The translations under genes and the position numbers were made by a program. Positions 45,484 to 56,177 of a stretch of 64,000 nt of DNA are shown here, in pieces; the stretch's first letter is position 1, and each line of letters starts with the position of its first letter. Source of the stretch: Aliihoeflea sp023389195 (GTDB lineage: Bacteria > Pseudomonadota > Alphaproteobacteria > Rhizobiales > Rhizobiaceae); NCBI GenBank assembly GCA_023389195.1, contig JAEWET010000036.1, positions 67,060 through 131,059 on the forward strand, read 5' to 3'. The notes under the pieces were generated by a model. That model did no database searches, was not told where the DNA came from, and saw only the letters and a program-made list of their open reading frames with translations.

Positions 45484-46655
45484 TGCAGGCTTTGACGATC
45501 GCCATCGTGGCCGGCGAAGAATCGGGCGACCTGCTGGGGGCCGATCTCGTCGACGCGATTGCGCGCCTGACGGGGCGGCCGATCGAACTCGTTGGCGTCG
45601 GCGGGCGGCATCTGGAAGCGCGCGGGCTCAACTCTTTCTTTGACGGATCGCAGATCGCATTGATGGGCGTGACCGCCGTCGTCAAGGATTTGCCGCGGCT
45701 GATCGGCCGGCTGAACCAGACCGCCAAGGCGATCGCGGCGGAGCGGCCGGACTGCCTGATCACCATCGACAGCCCGGAATTCTCGCTGCGCGTCGCGCGC
45801 AAGGTGCGCGCGATCGTGCCCACCATCCCGACCGTTCACTATGTCTGCCCGAGCGTGTGGGCGTGGCGGCCGGGCAGGGCGGTGGAGATGAAGCCCTATA
45901 TCGACCACATCTTGTGCCTGCTGCCGTTCGAGCCGGGCGAACTCGAGCGGCTGGGCGGTCCATCGGGAACGTTCGTCGGCCATCGGCTGACGCAGGATGC
46001 CGGCTTGCGGCATGCCGCCGCCGCGCAGATGACGCGCGGCGATCCGGCCTGGGGGACGAAGTCGCTGCTGGTTCTTCCCGGCTCCCGCCGGGCGGAAGTG
46101 ACGAGCCTGATCGGGCCGTTCGGCGAGACGGTGAAGGAACTCGTCGCGCGCGGAAACCGCTTCGAGGTGGACATTCCGACCGTGCCGAAGGTCGCGGCGC
46201 TGGTTCACGACGCGATCGCCGACTGGCCGGTGCCGACCCGGATCATCGAGGATTCCGACGGAAAGTACGAGGCGTTCGCCCGGGCGGATGCGGCGCTGGC
46301 CGCTTCAGGTACGGTCTCGCTGGAGCTTGCGCTGGCGCGGGTGCCTCTGGTCGCCTGCTACAAGACGGATGCGATCTGGCGCGCGCTGATGAGCCTGGTG
46401 AAGACCTGGTCGGCGTCGTTGCCTAATTTGATCGCCGATTGGCCCGTCGTGCCGGAATATTACAACGAATATGTGCGGCCGGGAAATCTCGCGCGGGCGA
46501 TCGAGCAGATCTGGGCGGCGACGCCGGCGCGCGCTACGCAGATGCACGGTTTCGACATCGTCGCGCAGCGGCTCCACACCGAACGGCCCGCGGGCGAGAT
46601 CGGAGCCGAGGCTGTCCTGGCGACGATCGAAGCGCAGCACAGGCACTGGCAGTAG
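45483..46655 (+). CDS. Lipid-A-disaccharide synthase LpxB
   Basis: LpxB joins lipid X and UDP-diacylglucosamine. The 390-aa glycosyltransferase (GT19) has IAIVAGEESGDLLGADLV at the start, IDSPEFSLRVARKVRA, VCPSVWAWRPGRA and ASGTVSLELALARVP, all conserved. ATG 45483 is preferred over TTG 45480. It ends the lipid A run and is followed by a bidirectional terminator shared with glnA. Confidence 0.96.
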   Translation: MQALTIAIVAGEESGDLLGADLVDAIARLTGRPIELVGVGGRHLEARGLNSFFDGSQIALMGVTAVVKDLPRLIGRLNQTAKAIAAERPDCLITIDSPEFSLRVARKVRAIVPTIPTVHYVCPSVWAWRPGRAVEMKPYIDHILCLLPFEPGELERLGGPSGTFVGHRLTQDAGLRHAAAAQMTRGDPAWGTKSLLVLPGSRRAEVTSLIGPFGETVKELVARGNRFEVDIPTVPKVAALVHDAIADWPVPTRIIEDSDGKYEAFARADAALAASGTVSLELALARVPLVACYKTDAIWRALMSLVKTWSASLPNLIADWPVVPEYYNEYVRPGNLARAIEQIWAATPARATQMHGFDIVAQRLHTERPAGEIGAEAVLATIEAQHRHWQ

Positions 46656-46672
46656 CCATTCGCGGCAACGAA

Positions 46673-46698
46673 AAAGGGCGGCCCGAGGGCCGCCCTTT
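46673..46698. terminator. Bidirectional terminator between lpxB and glnA
   Basis: AAAGGGCGGCCC (46673-46684) and GGGCCGCCCTTT (46687-46698) are perfect arms, preceded by further A residues and followed by TTT. The symmetrical A and T flanks suit termination from both convergent genes. Confidence 0.85.
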
Positions 46699-46719
46699 CG
46701 CATTTCAGACGCGGTCCGA

Positions 46720-48129
46720 TCAGACCGAATAGTACATGTCGAACTCGATCGGGTGCGGCGTCATTTCGAAACGCAGCACTTCGGCCATCTTGAGCTCGAT
46801 GTAGGAGTCGATCTGGTCGTCGTCGAACACGCCGCCGGCCTTCAGGAAGCCGCGATCCTTGTCGAGCGAGGTCAGCGCTTCGCGCAAGCTGCCGCAGACG
46901 GTCGGGATCTTCTTCAGTTCCTTCGGCGGCAGATCGTAGAGATCCTTGTCCATGGCCTGGCCCGGGTGGATCTTGTTCTTGATGCCGTCGAGGCCGGCCA
47001 TCAGCATCGCCGAGAAGGCGAGGTACGGATTGGCGGTCGGATCGGGGAAGCGGACCTCGACGCGCTTGGCCTTCGGCGAGTTGCCGAACGGAATGCGGCA
47101 GGAGGCCGAGCGGTTGCGTGCCGAATAGGCGAGCAGAACCGGGGCTTCGAAGCCGGGGACCAGACGCTTGTAGGAGTTGGTCGAGGGGTTGGTGAAGGCG
47201 TTGAGCGCCTTGGCGTGCTTGATGATGCCGCCGATGAAGAACAGGCAGTTCTCCGACAGGCCCGCATATTCGTTGCCGGCGAAGGTCGGCTTGCCACCCT
47301 TCCAGATCGACATGTGGACGTGCATGCCCGAGCCGTTGTCGCCGTAGATCGGCTTCGGCATGAAGGTTGCCGTCTTGCCGTAGGCGTTGGCGACCTGGTG
47401 GATGACGTATTTGTAGATCTGCATCTTGTCGGCGTTGCGGGTCAGCGCGTCGAACTTGATGCCGAGCTCATGCTGGGCGGCAGCCACTTCGTGGTGGTGC
47501 TTTTCGACGACGACGCCCATCTCCGACATGACCGAAAGCATTTCGGAACGCATGTCCTGCAGCGAATCGATCGGCGGAACCGGGAAGTAGCCGCCCTTGA
47601 CGCGCGGACGGTGACCGAGGTTGCCGGTCTCGTATTCGGAATCGTCGTTGGACGGCAGTTCCGAGGAGTCGAGCTTGAAGCCGGTATTGTAGGGATCGGC
47701 CTTGTACTTGACGTCGTCGAAGACGAAGAATTCGGCTTCCGGGCCGACATAGACCTCGTCGCCGAAGCCTTCCGAACGCAGATAGGCCTCGGCCTTCTTC
47801 GCGGTCGTGCGCGGATCGCGGTTGTAGGCCTCGCCCGAGACGGGATCGAGGATGTCGCAGACGATGACCATGGTCGACTGGGCGAAGAACGGGTCCATGT
47901 GGGCCGTCTCGGTGTCGGGCATCAGCACCATGTCGGACTCGTTGATGGCCTTCCAGCCGCCGATCGACGAGCCGTCGAACATGACGCCATCGGCGAACAT
48001 GTCTTCGTCGACGGCCGCGATGTCCATCGTCACGTGCTGCAGCTTGCCCTTGGGATCGGTGAAGCGCAGGTCGACGAACTTGACGTCCTCGTCCTTGATC
48101 CGCTTGAGGATGTCATTTGCTGTGGTCAT
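46720..48129 (-). CDS. Glutamine synthetase type I (GlnA)
   Basis: GlnA makes glutamine from glutamate, ammonia and ATP. The 469-aa dodecameric type I enzyme has DGSSIGGWKAINESDM, the metal/substrate HHHEVAAAQHELG, and NGSGMHVHMSIWKGG. The adenylylation site Tyr lies in KDLYDLPPKEL, so activity is likely set by GlnE. It follows glnB on the same strand, and expression is likely driven from the sigma-54 promoter before glnB. It is convergent with lpxB. Confidence 0.98.
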   Translation of the reverse strand: MTTANDILKRIKDEDVKFVDLRFTDPKGKLQHVTMDIAAVDEDMFADGVMFDGSSIGGWKAINESDMVLMPDTETAHMDPFFAQSTMVIVCDILDPVSGEAYNRDPRTTAKKAEAYLRSEGFGDEVYVGPEAEFFVFDDVKYKADPYNTGFKLDSSELPSNDDSEYETGNLGHRPRVKGGYFPVPPIDSLQDMRSEMLSVMSEMGVVVEKHHHEVAAAQHELGIKFDALTRNADKMQIYKYVIHQVANAYGKTATFMPKPIYGDNGSGMHVHMSIWKGGKPTFAGNEYAGLSENCLFFIGGIIKHAKALNAFTNPSTNSYKRLVPGFEAPVLLAYSARNRSASCRIPFGNSPKAKRVEVRFPDPTANPYLAFSAMLMAGLDGIKNKIHPGQAMDKDLYDLPPKELKKIPTVCGSLREALTSLDKDRGFLKAGGVFDDDQIDSYIELKMAEVLRFEMTPHPIEFDMYYSV

Positions 48130-48177
48130 TTTCAGTTTCCCTGTAGTTGAACTTTGAAATCCCTGATCGGCCCGCGC

Positions 48178-48516
48178 CTAGATGGCGTCGATGCCGGTCT
48201 CTCCCGTCCGGATGCGCACGACTTCCTCGACATTCGAGACGAAGATCTTGCCGTCGCCGATCCGCCCCGTCTGCGCCGCCTTGCGGATCGCCTCGATCGC
48301 CTGCTCGACATGGTCGTCGCCAAGCACGACCTCGATTTTCACCTTTGGAAGAAAATCGACGACGTATTCGGCCCCCCGATAAAGCTCGGTGTGACCCTTC
48401 TGGCGACCAAAGCCCTTCGCCTCGGTCACGGTGATGCCCTGAAGCCCGACTTCCTGAAGAGCTTCCTTCACCTCGTCGAGCTTGAAAGGCTTGATGATCG
48501 CCTCGATCTTTTTCAT
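48178..48516 (-). CDS. Nitrogen regulatory protein P-II (GlnB)
   Basis: The 112-aa signalling protein reports 2-oxoglutarate and glutamine levels. It has KKIEAIIKPFKLDEVKEAL at the start, the T-loop GFGRQKGHTELYRGAEYVVDF with uridylylation Tyr51, and the B/C-loop TGRIGDGKIFV. ATG 48516 is the standard start; the frame to 48672 is not family-like. It is the first gene of glnBA, which marks it as GlnB rather than the amtB-linked GlnK. The stop is 48 bp before glnA. Confidence 0.97.
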   Translation of the reverse strand: MKKIEAIIKPFKLDEVKEALQEVGLQGITVTEAKGFGRQKGHTELYRGAEYVVDFLPKVKIEVVLGDDHVEQAIEAIRKAAQTGRIGDGKIFVSNVEEVVRIRTGETGIDAI

Positions 48517-48576
48517 GCGAAATTGGCCTCCGATACGATAAAAACGAGGCTGACAGTCCCGTTTCGCCGAAAAGAA

Positions 48577-48592
48577 TGCACGGTCCGTGCCA
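48577..48592 (-). promoter_or_regulatory. Sigma-54 (-24/-12) promoter of glnBA
   Basis: Read on the minus strand, 48592 to 48577 is TGGCACGGACCGTGCA. This matches the sigma-54 consensus TGGCAC-N5-TTGCA with one mismatch and has the invariant GG-N10-GC. It lies 61 bp upstream of the glnB ATG. The same bases also form GCAC-N5-GTGC, which resembles an NtrC half-site pair. Nitrogen control of glnBA by NtrC/RpoN is the expected reading. Confidence 0.75.
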
Positions 48593-48758
48593 GTTTTGGC
48601 GATTCCGCGTCTCATTTTCGGGTTTTTTGCAGAAAGCCGCGATTGCCGCGCTGGCCACAGACGGGCAAGCATGATGGCAGCGGGAACTCAAGTTCTCGAT
48701 GCGGCCGGGAGTGGAAGTTGATGCCTAAAACGCAGGCAACATGCAGTGATAATGTGCA

Positions 48759-49628
48759 ATGGACGGCTTGGTCTTGACTGCCAAGCCACTCAATCTGCCC
48801 GCGCTATGGGCGGCAGCCTTGCCGCGGCCGGCGCGCGACGCACACAAATACCGGCGCGGGCATGTGCTGGTGCTTTCGGGCGGGCCGATCAACACCGGCG
48901 CCGCGCGTCTGGCGGCAAAAGGCGCAGCGCGCGCGGGTGCCGGTGCGGTCACGATCGGCTCGCCGCTAGATGCACTGGCGACCAATGCCGCGCATCTGAC
49001 GTCGACCATGCTGGCGGAGATCGATGACGTGGGATCGCTGGCAGGTTTCTTGGGCGAGCGTTCGCCGGCAGCGGTCGTGATCGGTCCGGCATTTGGTGTC
49101 GGCGAGAAATGCCGGGCGTTCGTGGAGACGATCCTGACGAGTGCCGTTGGGTGCAGGAGCGCGACTGCGGTTCTGGACGCGGATGCGATCACCTCGTTCA
49201 AGGACGAGGAGGATCGTCTGTTCGGGCTGATCGCCCGCTCCGAGTGGAGGGCCGTCCTGACGCCGCATGAGGGCGAGTTCAGGCGACTGTTTGGGGATAA
49301 GGTGGAGGGTCTGAAGGCGGATCGCGCGGGCGAGGCGGCGCGGCGCTCGGGTGCGATCGTCGTCTATAAAGGGCCGGATACGATCATCGCCGCGCCGGAT
49401 GGACGCATTGCCGTCAACGAGAACGGATCGCCCTTTCTGGCGACCGCCGGGTCCGGCGACGTTCTGGCGGGAATGATCGCGGGACTGGCCGGGCAGGGAA
49501 TGTCGGCATTCGAGGCGGCGTGCGCTGGCGTCTGGATGCACGGCGAGGCCGGGACGCGCTTCGGGCCGGGGCTCATCGCCGACGATCTGCCGGAGAGGCT
49601 GCCGGCGATCCTGCGCGAACTTTTATGA
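48759..49628 (+). CDS. ADP-dependent NAD(P)H-hydrate dehydratase, stand-alone NnrD
   Basis: NnrD repairs hydrated NAD(P)H. The 289-aa protein has the ribokinase-like fold with HKYRRGHVLVLSGG (~30-43), LTPHEGEFRRLF, VYKGPDTIIAAPDG and the NEN/ATAGSGDVLAGMIAGL signature. In most Rhizobiales this domain is fused after an NnrE epimerase domain. Here the chain begins in what would be the linker (LTAKPLNLPALW), and a TAA lies in frame 9 bp before the ATG, so NnrE is absent from this locus. It is divergent from glnB and overlaps DUF72 by 6 bp at its 3' end. Confidence 0.88.
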   Translation: MDGLVLTAKPLNLPALWAAALPRPARDAHKYRRGHVLVLSGGPINTGAARLAAKGAARAGAGAVTIGSPLDALATNAAHLTSTMLAEIDDVGSLAGFLGERSPAAVVIGPAFGVGEKCRAFVETILTSAVGCRSATAVLDADAITSFKDEEDRLFGLIARSEWRAVLTPHEGEFRRLFGDKVEGLKADRAGEAARRSGAIVVYKGPDTIIAAPDGRIAVNENGSPFLATAGSGDVLAGMIAGLAGQGMSAFEAACAGVWMHGEAGTRFGPGLIADDLPERLPAILRELL

Positions 49629-50425
49629 GTTCACACGTTCCATAAAGGCCTGCGCGGCCTGCGGGGCGCGGATTTTTCCTTCATGGATGAAATAGACGAA
49701 GACGTCGCGGGCGCGCTTTTCCGGCGTCGACTTCGGGTCGGCCTTCGACAGTTCGACCGGCTCGGCGCCCGCAGCCCAGATGCGCGCGCGCTCCGCCCAC
49801 TGATCGAGTTCGGCGGGCGGGTACGCGGTCGGCACGTCGTCCTCACCTTTTTGCAGGCGTGCATAGACGAAATCGGCCGTCACGTCGGCGATCTCGGGAT
49901 AGGTGTGGTGATCGGCGTAGCAGATCGCCGCCTTGTACTTCCGCGCGAGCGCGACGAACTCCGGCACCGCGAAACTGTCGTGCCTCACTTCCAGCACGTG
50001 CCGGAAGGAAACGCCGTCGCGGCTTTCGGGCAGGAGCTTCAGGAAGCTCTCGAAATCGTCGGCCTCAAACTTCTTCGTCGGCGCGAACTGCCAGACGATC
50101 GGGCCGAGCTTGTCGCCCATCTCCGCCACGCCGGTGTCGAAGAAGCGCTGCATCGACTCGCCCGCTTCCGCCAACACCTTGCGGTTGGTGACGAAGCGGT
50201 TGCCCTTGACCGAAAAGACGAAGCCCTCGGGGACGTCCGCCGCCCATTTGGCGAAGGTCTCGGGCGTCTGTCCGCGATAATAGGTGCCGTTGATCTCGAT
50301 CGTCGGGATCTGCCGGCTGGCAAACTCGAGCTGCTTCTTCTTCGCGAGCTTATCGGGATAGAAGGTGCCTTCCCACGGCTCGAACGTCCAGCCGCCTATG
50401 CCTGCGCGGATCTTGCCCGGCTTGG

Positions 50426-50429
<4 letters not shown>
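49623..50429 (-). CDS. DUF72 family protein
   Basis: The 268-aa TIM-barrel-like protein matches DUF72: IRAGIGGWTFEPWEGTFYPDKL, IEINGTYYRGQTPETFAKWA, FVFSVKGNRFVTN and VWQFAPTKKF, with EVRHDSF and YADHHTYPE later. The family's activity is not established. ATG 50429 overlaps the uvrA stop (ATGA), so it is co-translated with uvrA and may come under the same SOS control. Confidence 0.9.
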
Positions 50430-53350
<2,921 letters not shown>

Positions 53351-53494
53351 GAGCCGAACGTCGCCTTCCTGATTGCGATGCCGGGAATTTGCCGTCCGGC
53401 CAAGCCGCACATGTAGGTATTCCCGCGCTTCCGTCGAGGGCGGCACGCAGGCTAGTTTCTTTTGCTGCTTTTCAATCGCCGCTTCAAGCGAAAA

Positions 53495-53509
53495 GAACGA
53501 AGAAGGAAC
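53495..53509. promoter_or_regulatory. LexA (SOS) box upstream of uvrA
   Basis: GAAC-GAAGAAG-GAAC fits the alphaproteobacterial LexA direct repeat GTTC-N7-GTTC (here its complement). It lies 145 bp upstream of the uvrA start. Confidence 0.75.
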
Positions 53510-53780
53510 ATGCTCCTGACACCGATTTCGCCTTGACCTAACGGCAGGGCGAAGGCACGATGAAACCGTCAGCCGATCAAGGTCGGTGACGCCCGAGAGA
53601 CAATCATGAGGTGAGGCATGACTCCACCGGATAGGCTCTTCTGACTGCCTGACGCAGTCGCGCCGACCGCTCGTCGGTGATCAATCCAAAATCAGAGACG
53701 ATTGTCGAACGACGTCTAGTCGCTTTCGAAATAATATATCGATACTCGGATATCGATACCGTTGTCCAAGAGGCGACAAG

Positions 53781-53814
53781 AAGGCCCCTCGAACCCTTGA
53801 TGGTCGGGGGCCTT
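53781..53814 (+). terminator. Strong hairpin in the uvrA-ssb gap
   Basis: AAGGCCCC (53781-53788) pairs with GGGGCCTT (53807-53814); inner CGA/TCG and CC/GG pairs extend it with small bulges. It is followed by TTTGCTTTTG. It looks like a rho-independent terminator for a short plus-strand transcript that starts within this gap, but no gene is visible before it. Confidence 0.55.
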
Positions 53815-53865
53815 TGCTTTTGCGACCGCTGGATTTTCGCTTGATCCCGGCTTGAAGCTTCGATA

Positions 53866-53880
53866 GAACAAAATAAGAAC
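53866..53880. promoter_or_regulatory. LexA (SOS) box upstream of ssb
   Basis: GAAC-AAAATAA-GAAC exactly fits the GAAC-N7-GAAC form of the alphaproteobacterial SOS box, 95 bp upstream of the ssb ATG. Confidence 0.8.
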
Positions 53881-53974
53881 ATGTTTGTTGTGGAACGTCG
53901 GCACTTCGCCGGAGCGTCGTCGGGCGGCATCCATTATGGTGCCGGCACAAAGTGTATGTAATCTGGAGAGCGAT

Positions 53975-54511
53975 ATGGCAGGCAGCGTCAACAAGGTCAT
54001 TCTGGTGGGCAATCTCGGGGCCGATCCGGAAACGCGCCGCCTGAATTCGGGCGATCCGGTCGTCAATCTGCGCATCGCGACTTCGGAAAGCTGGCGCGAC
54101 AAGAATTCCGGCGAACGCAAGGAAAAGACCGAGTGGCATCAGGTCGTCATTTTCAACGACAACCTCGCAAAGGTGGCCGAGCAGTATCTGAAGAAGGGCA
54201 TGAAGGTCTATATCGAGGGCGCGCTCCAGACCCGCAAGTGGGAGAAGGATGGCGTCGAGCGCTATACGACCGAGATCGTGCTGCAGAAGTTCCGCGGCGA
54301 ACTGCAGATGCTGGACTCGCGCGGGCAGGGCGGTGACCAGGGCCAGGTCGGCTATGGTGGTGGCGGCGGATATTCGGGCGGTGGCGGCGGTGGTCGCGGC
54401 GGCGATTTCGGCCAGTCCGGTCCCTCTGATGATCGCGGGCGCGGAGGCCAGTCTGGCGGCGGTGGCGGAGGCGGCTACGGCCGCGATCTGGACGACGAAA
54501 TTCCGTTCTGA
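53975..54511 (+). CDS. Single-stranded DNA-binding protein SSB
   Basis: SSB coats single-stranded DNA in replication and repair. From ATG 53975 (CTGGAGAG upstream) the 178-aa protein has an OB fold (~1-115, MAGSVNKVILVGNLGADPETR ... YTTEIVLQKFRGELQMLDSRG). A Gly/Gln-rich linker follows, ending in the acidic tip DLDDEIPF that binds partner proteins. The upstream frame to 53885 has no SSB similarity. The SOS box and the position next to uvrA are typical. Confidence 0.97.
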   Translation: MAGSVNKVILVGNLGADPETRRLNSGDPVVNLRIATSESWRDKNSGERKEKTEWHQVVIFNDNLAKVAEQYLKKGMKVYIEGALQTRKWEKDGVERYTTEIVLQKFRGELQMLDSRGQGGDQGQVGYGGGGGYSGGGGGGRGGDFGQSGPSDDRGRGGQSGGGGGGGYGRDLDDEIPF

Positions 54512-54539
54512 TCTTTCCCATTCGTTATGAATTCGCAGA

Positions 54540-54569
54540 GGGCCGGTGCAGATTGCGCCGGCCCTTTTT
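54540..54569 (+). terminator. Rho-independent terminator of ssb
   Basis: GGGCCGGTGC (54540-54549 region) pairs with GCGCCGGCCC (ending 54564), with one G-T wobble and loop AGATT, followed by TTTTT. Confidence 0.9.
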
Positions 54570-54777
54570 GAATTTTTGTCTCATCTTCAAAGATCAATTG
54601 AGTGGCAATTCGAACAATCGATGCCAATCTCCGGGTTGCTGAAATCACCCGGCGTTGTCGGATGAATACATGGTTGCGTTTTCTCTCGATGGGCTTTTCC
54701 CAAGCCTTTCGATGTGACGTCGCCGAACATGCCGGAATTTCGAAATACTTCCGGCAATCGAAATGGAAGGGCGTAAC

Positions 54778-55275
54778 ATGCCGATGAATACGAAGATCCG
54801 CGCAGCAATTCTCGCGACCACGCTTGGTTTCGCGGGAGCGACCGCTCTCCCGGCGATCGCGCAGGAGACGATGGAAGCACCTGCGGCGCAGGCACCCGCC
54901 GAACAGACTGCGCCCGCCGCAAACTACGACGAGGCGAAGCTGCAATCCTTTGTCGTCGCATTCCTCCAGGTCGACCAGATCAACCGGACCTACGCGCCGC
55001 AGCTTCAGGAAGCCGAGGGCGAGGACGCGCAGAACACCGTTCGCGAGCAGGCCAGCGAAGAGATGGTCGATGCGGTCGAGTCCGTCGACGGCATCACGGT
55101 CGAGGAATACGGCACGATCATCCAGCAGGCGCAGACCGATCCGGCGCTCGCCGAGCAGATCAACACCTACATCCAGGCCGCTGTCGGCCAGCCGGCTCAG
55201 CCCGCAGCACCTGCGGAGCCTTCCGCGGCGCCGACGGAGCCAGCCGCTCCGGCCGAGCCCGCGCCGGCGCAGTAA
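54778..55275 (+). CDS. Exported DUF4168-like protein with Ala/Pro-rich tail
   Basis: The 165-aa protein has a signal peptide (~1-28, ATALPAIAQE cleavage). Its helical central domain (~48-130, DEAKLQSFVVAFLQVDQINRTY...) resembles DUF4168. The Pro/Ala/Glu-rich tail (QPAQPAAPAEPSAAPTEPA...) may span the cell wall. ATG 54778 has GGAAGGG 7 bp upstream. The role of the family is unknown. It is monocistronic and convergent with marC. Confidence 0.75.
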   Translation: MPMNTKIRAAILATTLGFAGATALPAIAQETMEAPAAQAPAEQTAPAANYDEAKLQSFVVAFLQVDQINRTYAPQLQEAEGEDAQNTVREQASEEMVDAVESVDGITVEEYGTIIQQAQTDPALAEQINTYIQAAVGQPAQPAAPAEPSAAPTEPAAPAEPAPAQ

Positions 55276-55278
55276 GGC

Positions 55279-55905
55279 TCAGGCGGCCGCCATCAGCGCC
55301 TTGATGCCATCGGCGACGAACTGGACTGCCAGCGCAGCCAGGATGACGCCGAGAAGGCGCGTGAGGATCGATCGACCGGTTTCGCCCAGAAACCGGTCGA
55401 TCCGTTCTGCGGCGATGAAGACGAGCCAAGTCAGCCCGATGCAGGCGGCGATGATCGCGACCAGCAGGGCGCGATGCGGCGCGGAATCGAATGTTCCGGA
55501 CAAGAGGACGGTCGCCGAGATCGCGCCCGGGCCGGCGATCAGCGGCAGTGCCAGCGGGAACGCGGCGATGTTGCGGATGTGGTCGACGGTGATCGCGGCA
55601 TCGGCACTCTTCTCCTTGCGCTCGTTGCGGCGCTCGAAGATCATTTCGAAGGCGATGTAGAAGAGCAGCAGCCCGCCCGCCACGCGGAAGGCGGGGAGCG
55701 TGATGCCGAATACGGCGAGGATCGTCGTGCCCGCGACTGCGAACAGCGCCAGGATGGCAAAGGCGATGATGCTTGCCCGAAGTCCGACCTGTGCGCGCTC
55801 GGCGCGGTTCATGCCGCCCGTCAAAGCCAGGAAGAGTGGCGCCAGCCCCGGCGGGTCGATCGTCACGAGAAGCGTCACGAAGGCGTTGAAGATGGCGTCG
55901 AACAC
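55279..55905 (-). CDS. MarC family integral membrane protein
   Basis: The 208-aa protein has six membrane spans and the MarC/UPF0056 pattern: FDAIFNAFVTLLVTIDPPGLAPLFLAL at the start, LPAFRVAGGLLLFYIAFEMIF, FPLALPLIAGPGAISATVLL and LTRLLGVILAALAVQFVADGI. The function is not established; it is not part of the mar regulon proper. GTG 55905 gives the family's usual N-terminus; the frame continues to an ATG at 55971 with a non-hydrophobic extension. Confidence 0.88.
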   Translation of the reverse strand: MFDAIFNAFVTLLVTIDPPGLAPLFLALTGGMNRAERAQVGLRASIIAFAILALFAVAGTTILAVFGITLPAFRVAGGLLLFYIAFEMIFERRNERKEKSADAAITVDHIRNIAAFPLALPLIAGPGAISATVLLSGTFDSAPHRALLVAIIAACIGLTWLVFIAAERIDRFLGETGRSILTRLLGVILAALAVQFVADGIKALMAAA

Positions 55906-56177
55906 GTCGGAATCCGGGGTGCGAGTGGCTCGAAGGAGCGTCCTTATCGCATGTTCGGGCCGCTGCCGCATCCTCGTGGAGGCGGATGGTGGGTGAGCCC
56001 GATCGCCACACGATCGCCGCGTTTTTCCCCAGTTTGTCGCGACAAATCGAATTGGGCTCGCTAACGCATTGATAAGTCGTAGGTTATTCGGCGCCGCGTG
56101 CGGGCGGCGGGTTTGGCATTTTCGGTGCCGTTCCTATATAAGTTGCCTGTGATTCATCAGCACGATCGTGAACCCTC

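Larger units (their letters stand above)
53351..53974. other. 624-bp divergent intergenic region between uvrA and ssb
   Basis: The region has no convincing gene; an open minus-strand frame at 53604-53930 is rich in Arg/Ser and unlike a protein. It holds two SOS boxes (53495-53509 and 53866-53880), two copies of ATATCGATAC at 53736-53745 and 53750-53759, an inverted repeat GACTGC/GCAGTC (~53645-53661), and a strong hairpin at 53781-53814. The space between the uvrA box and the hairpin could hold a small RNA. Confidence 0.7.

Noticed and set aside
53604..53930. A 108-codon minus-strand frame between uvrA and ssb
   Set aside because: No ribosome site, Arg/Ser-rich composition, and it covers an SOS box and a hairpin.
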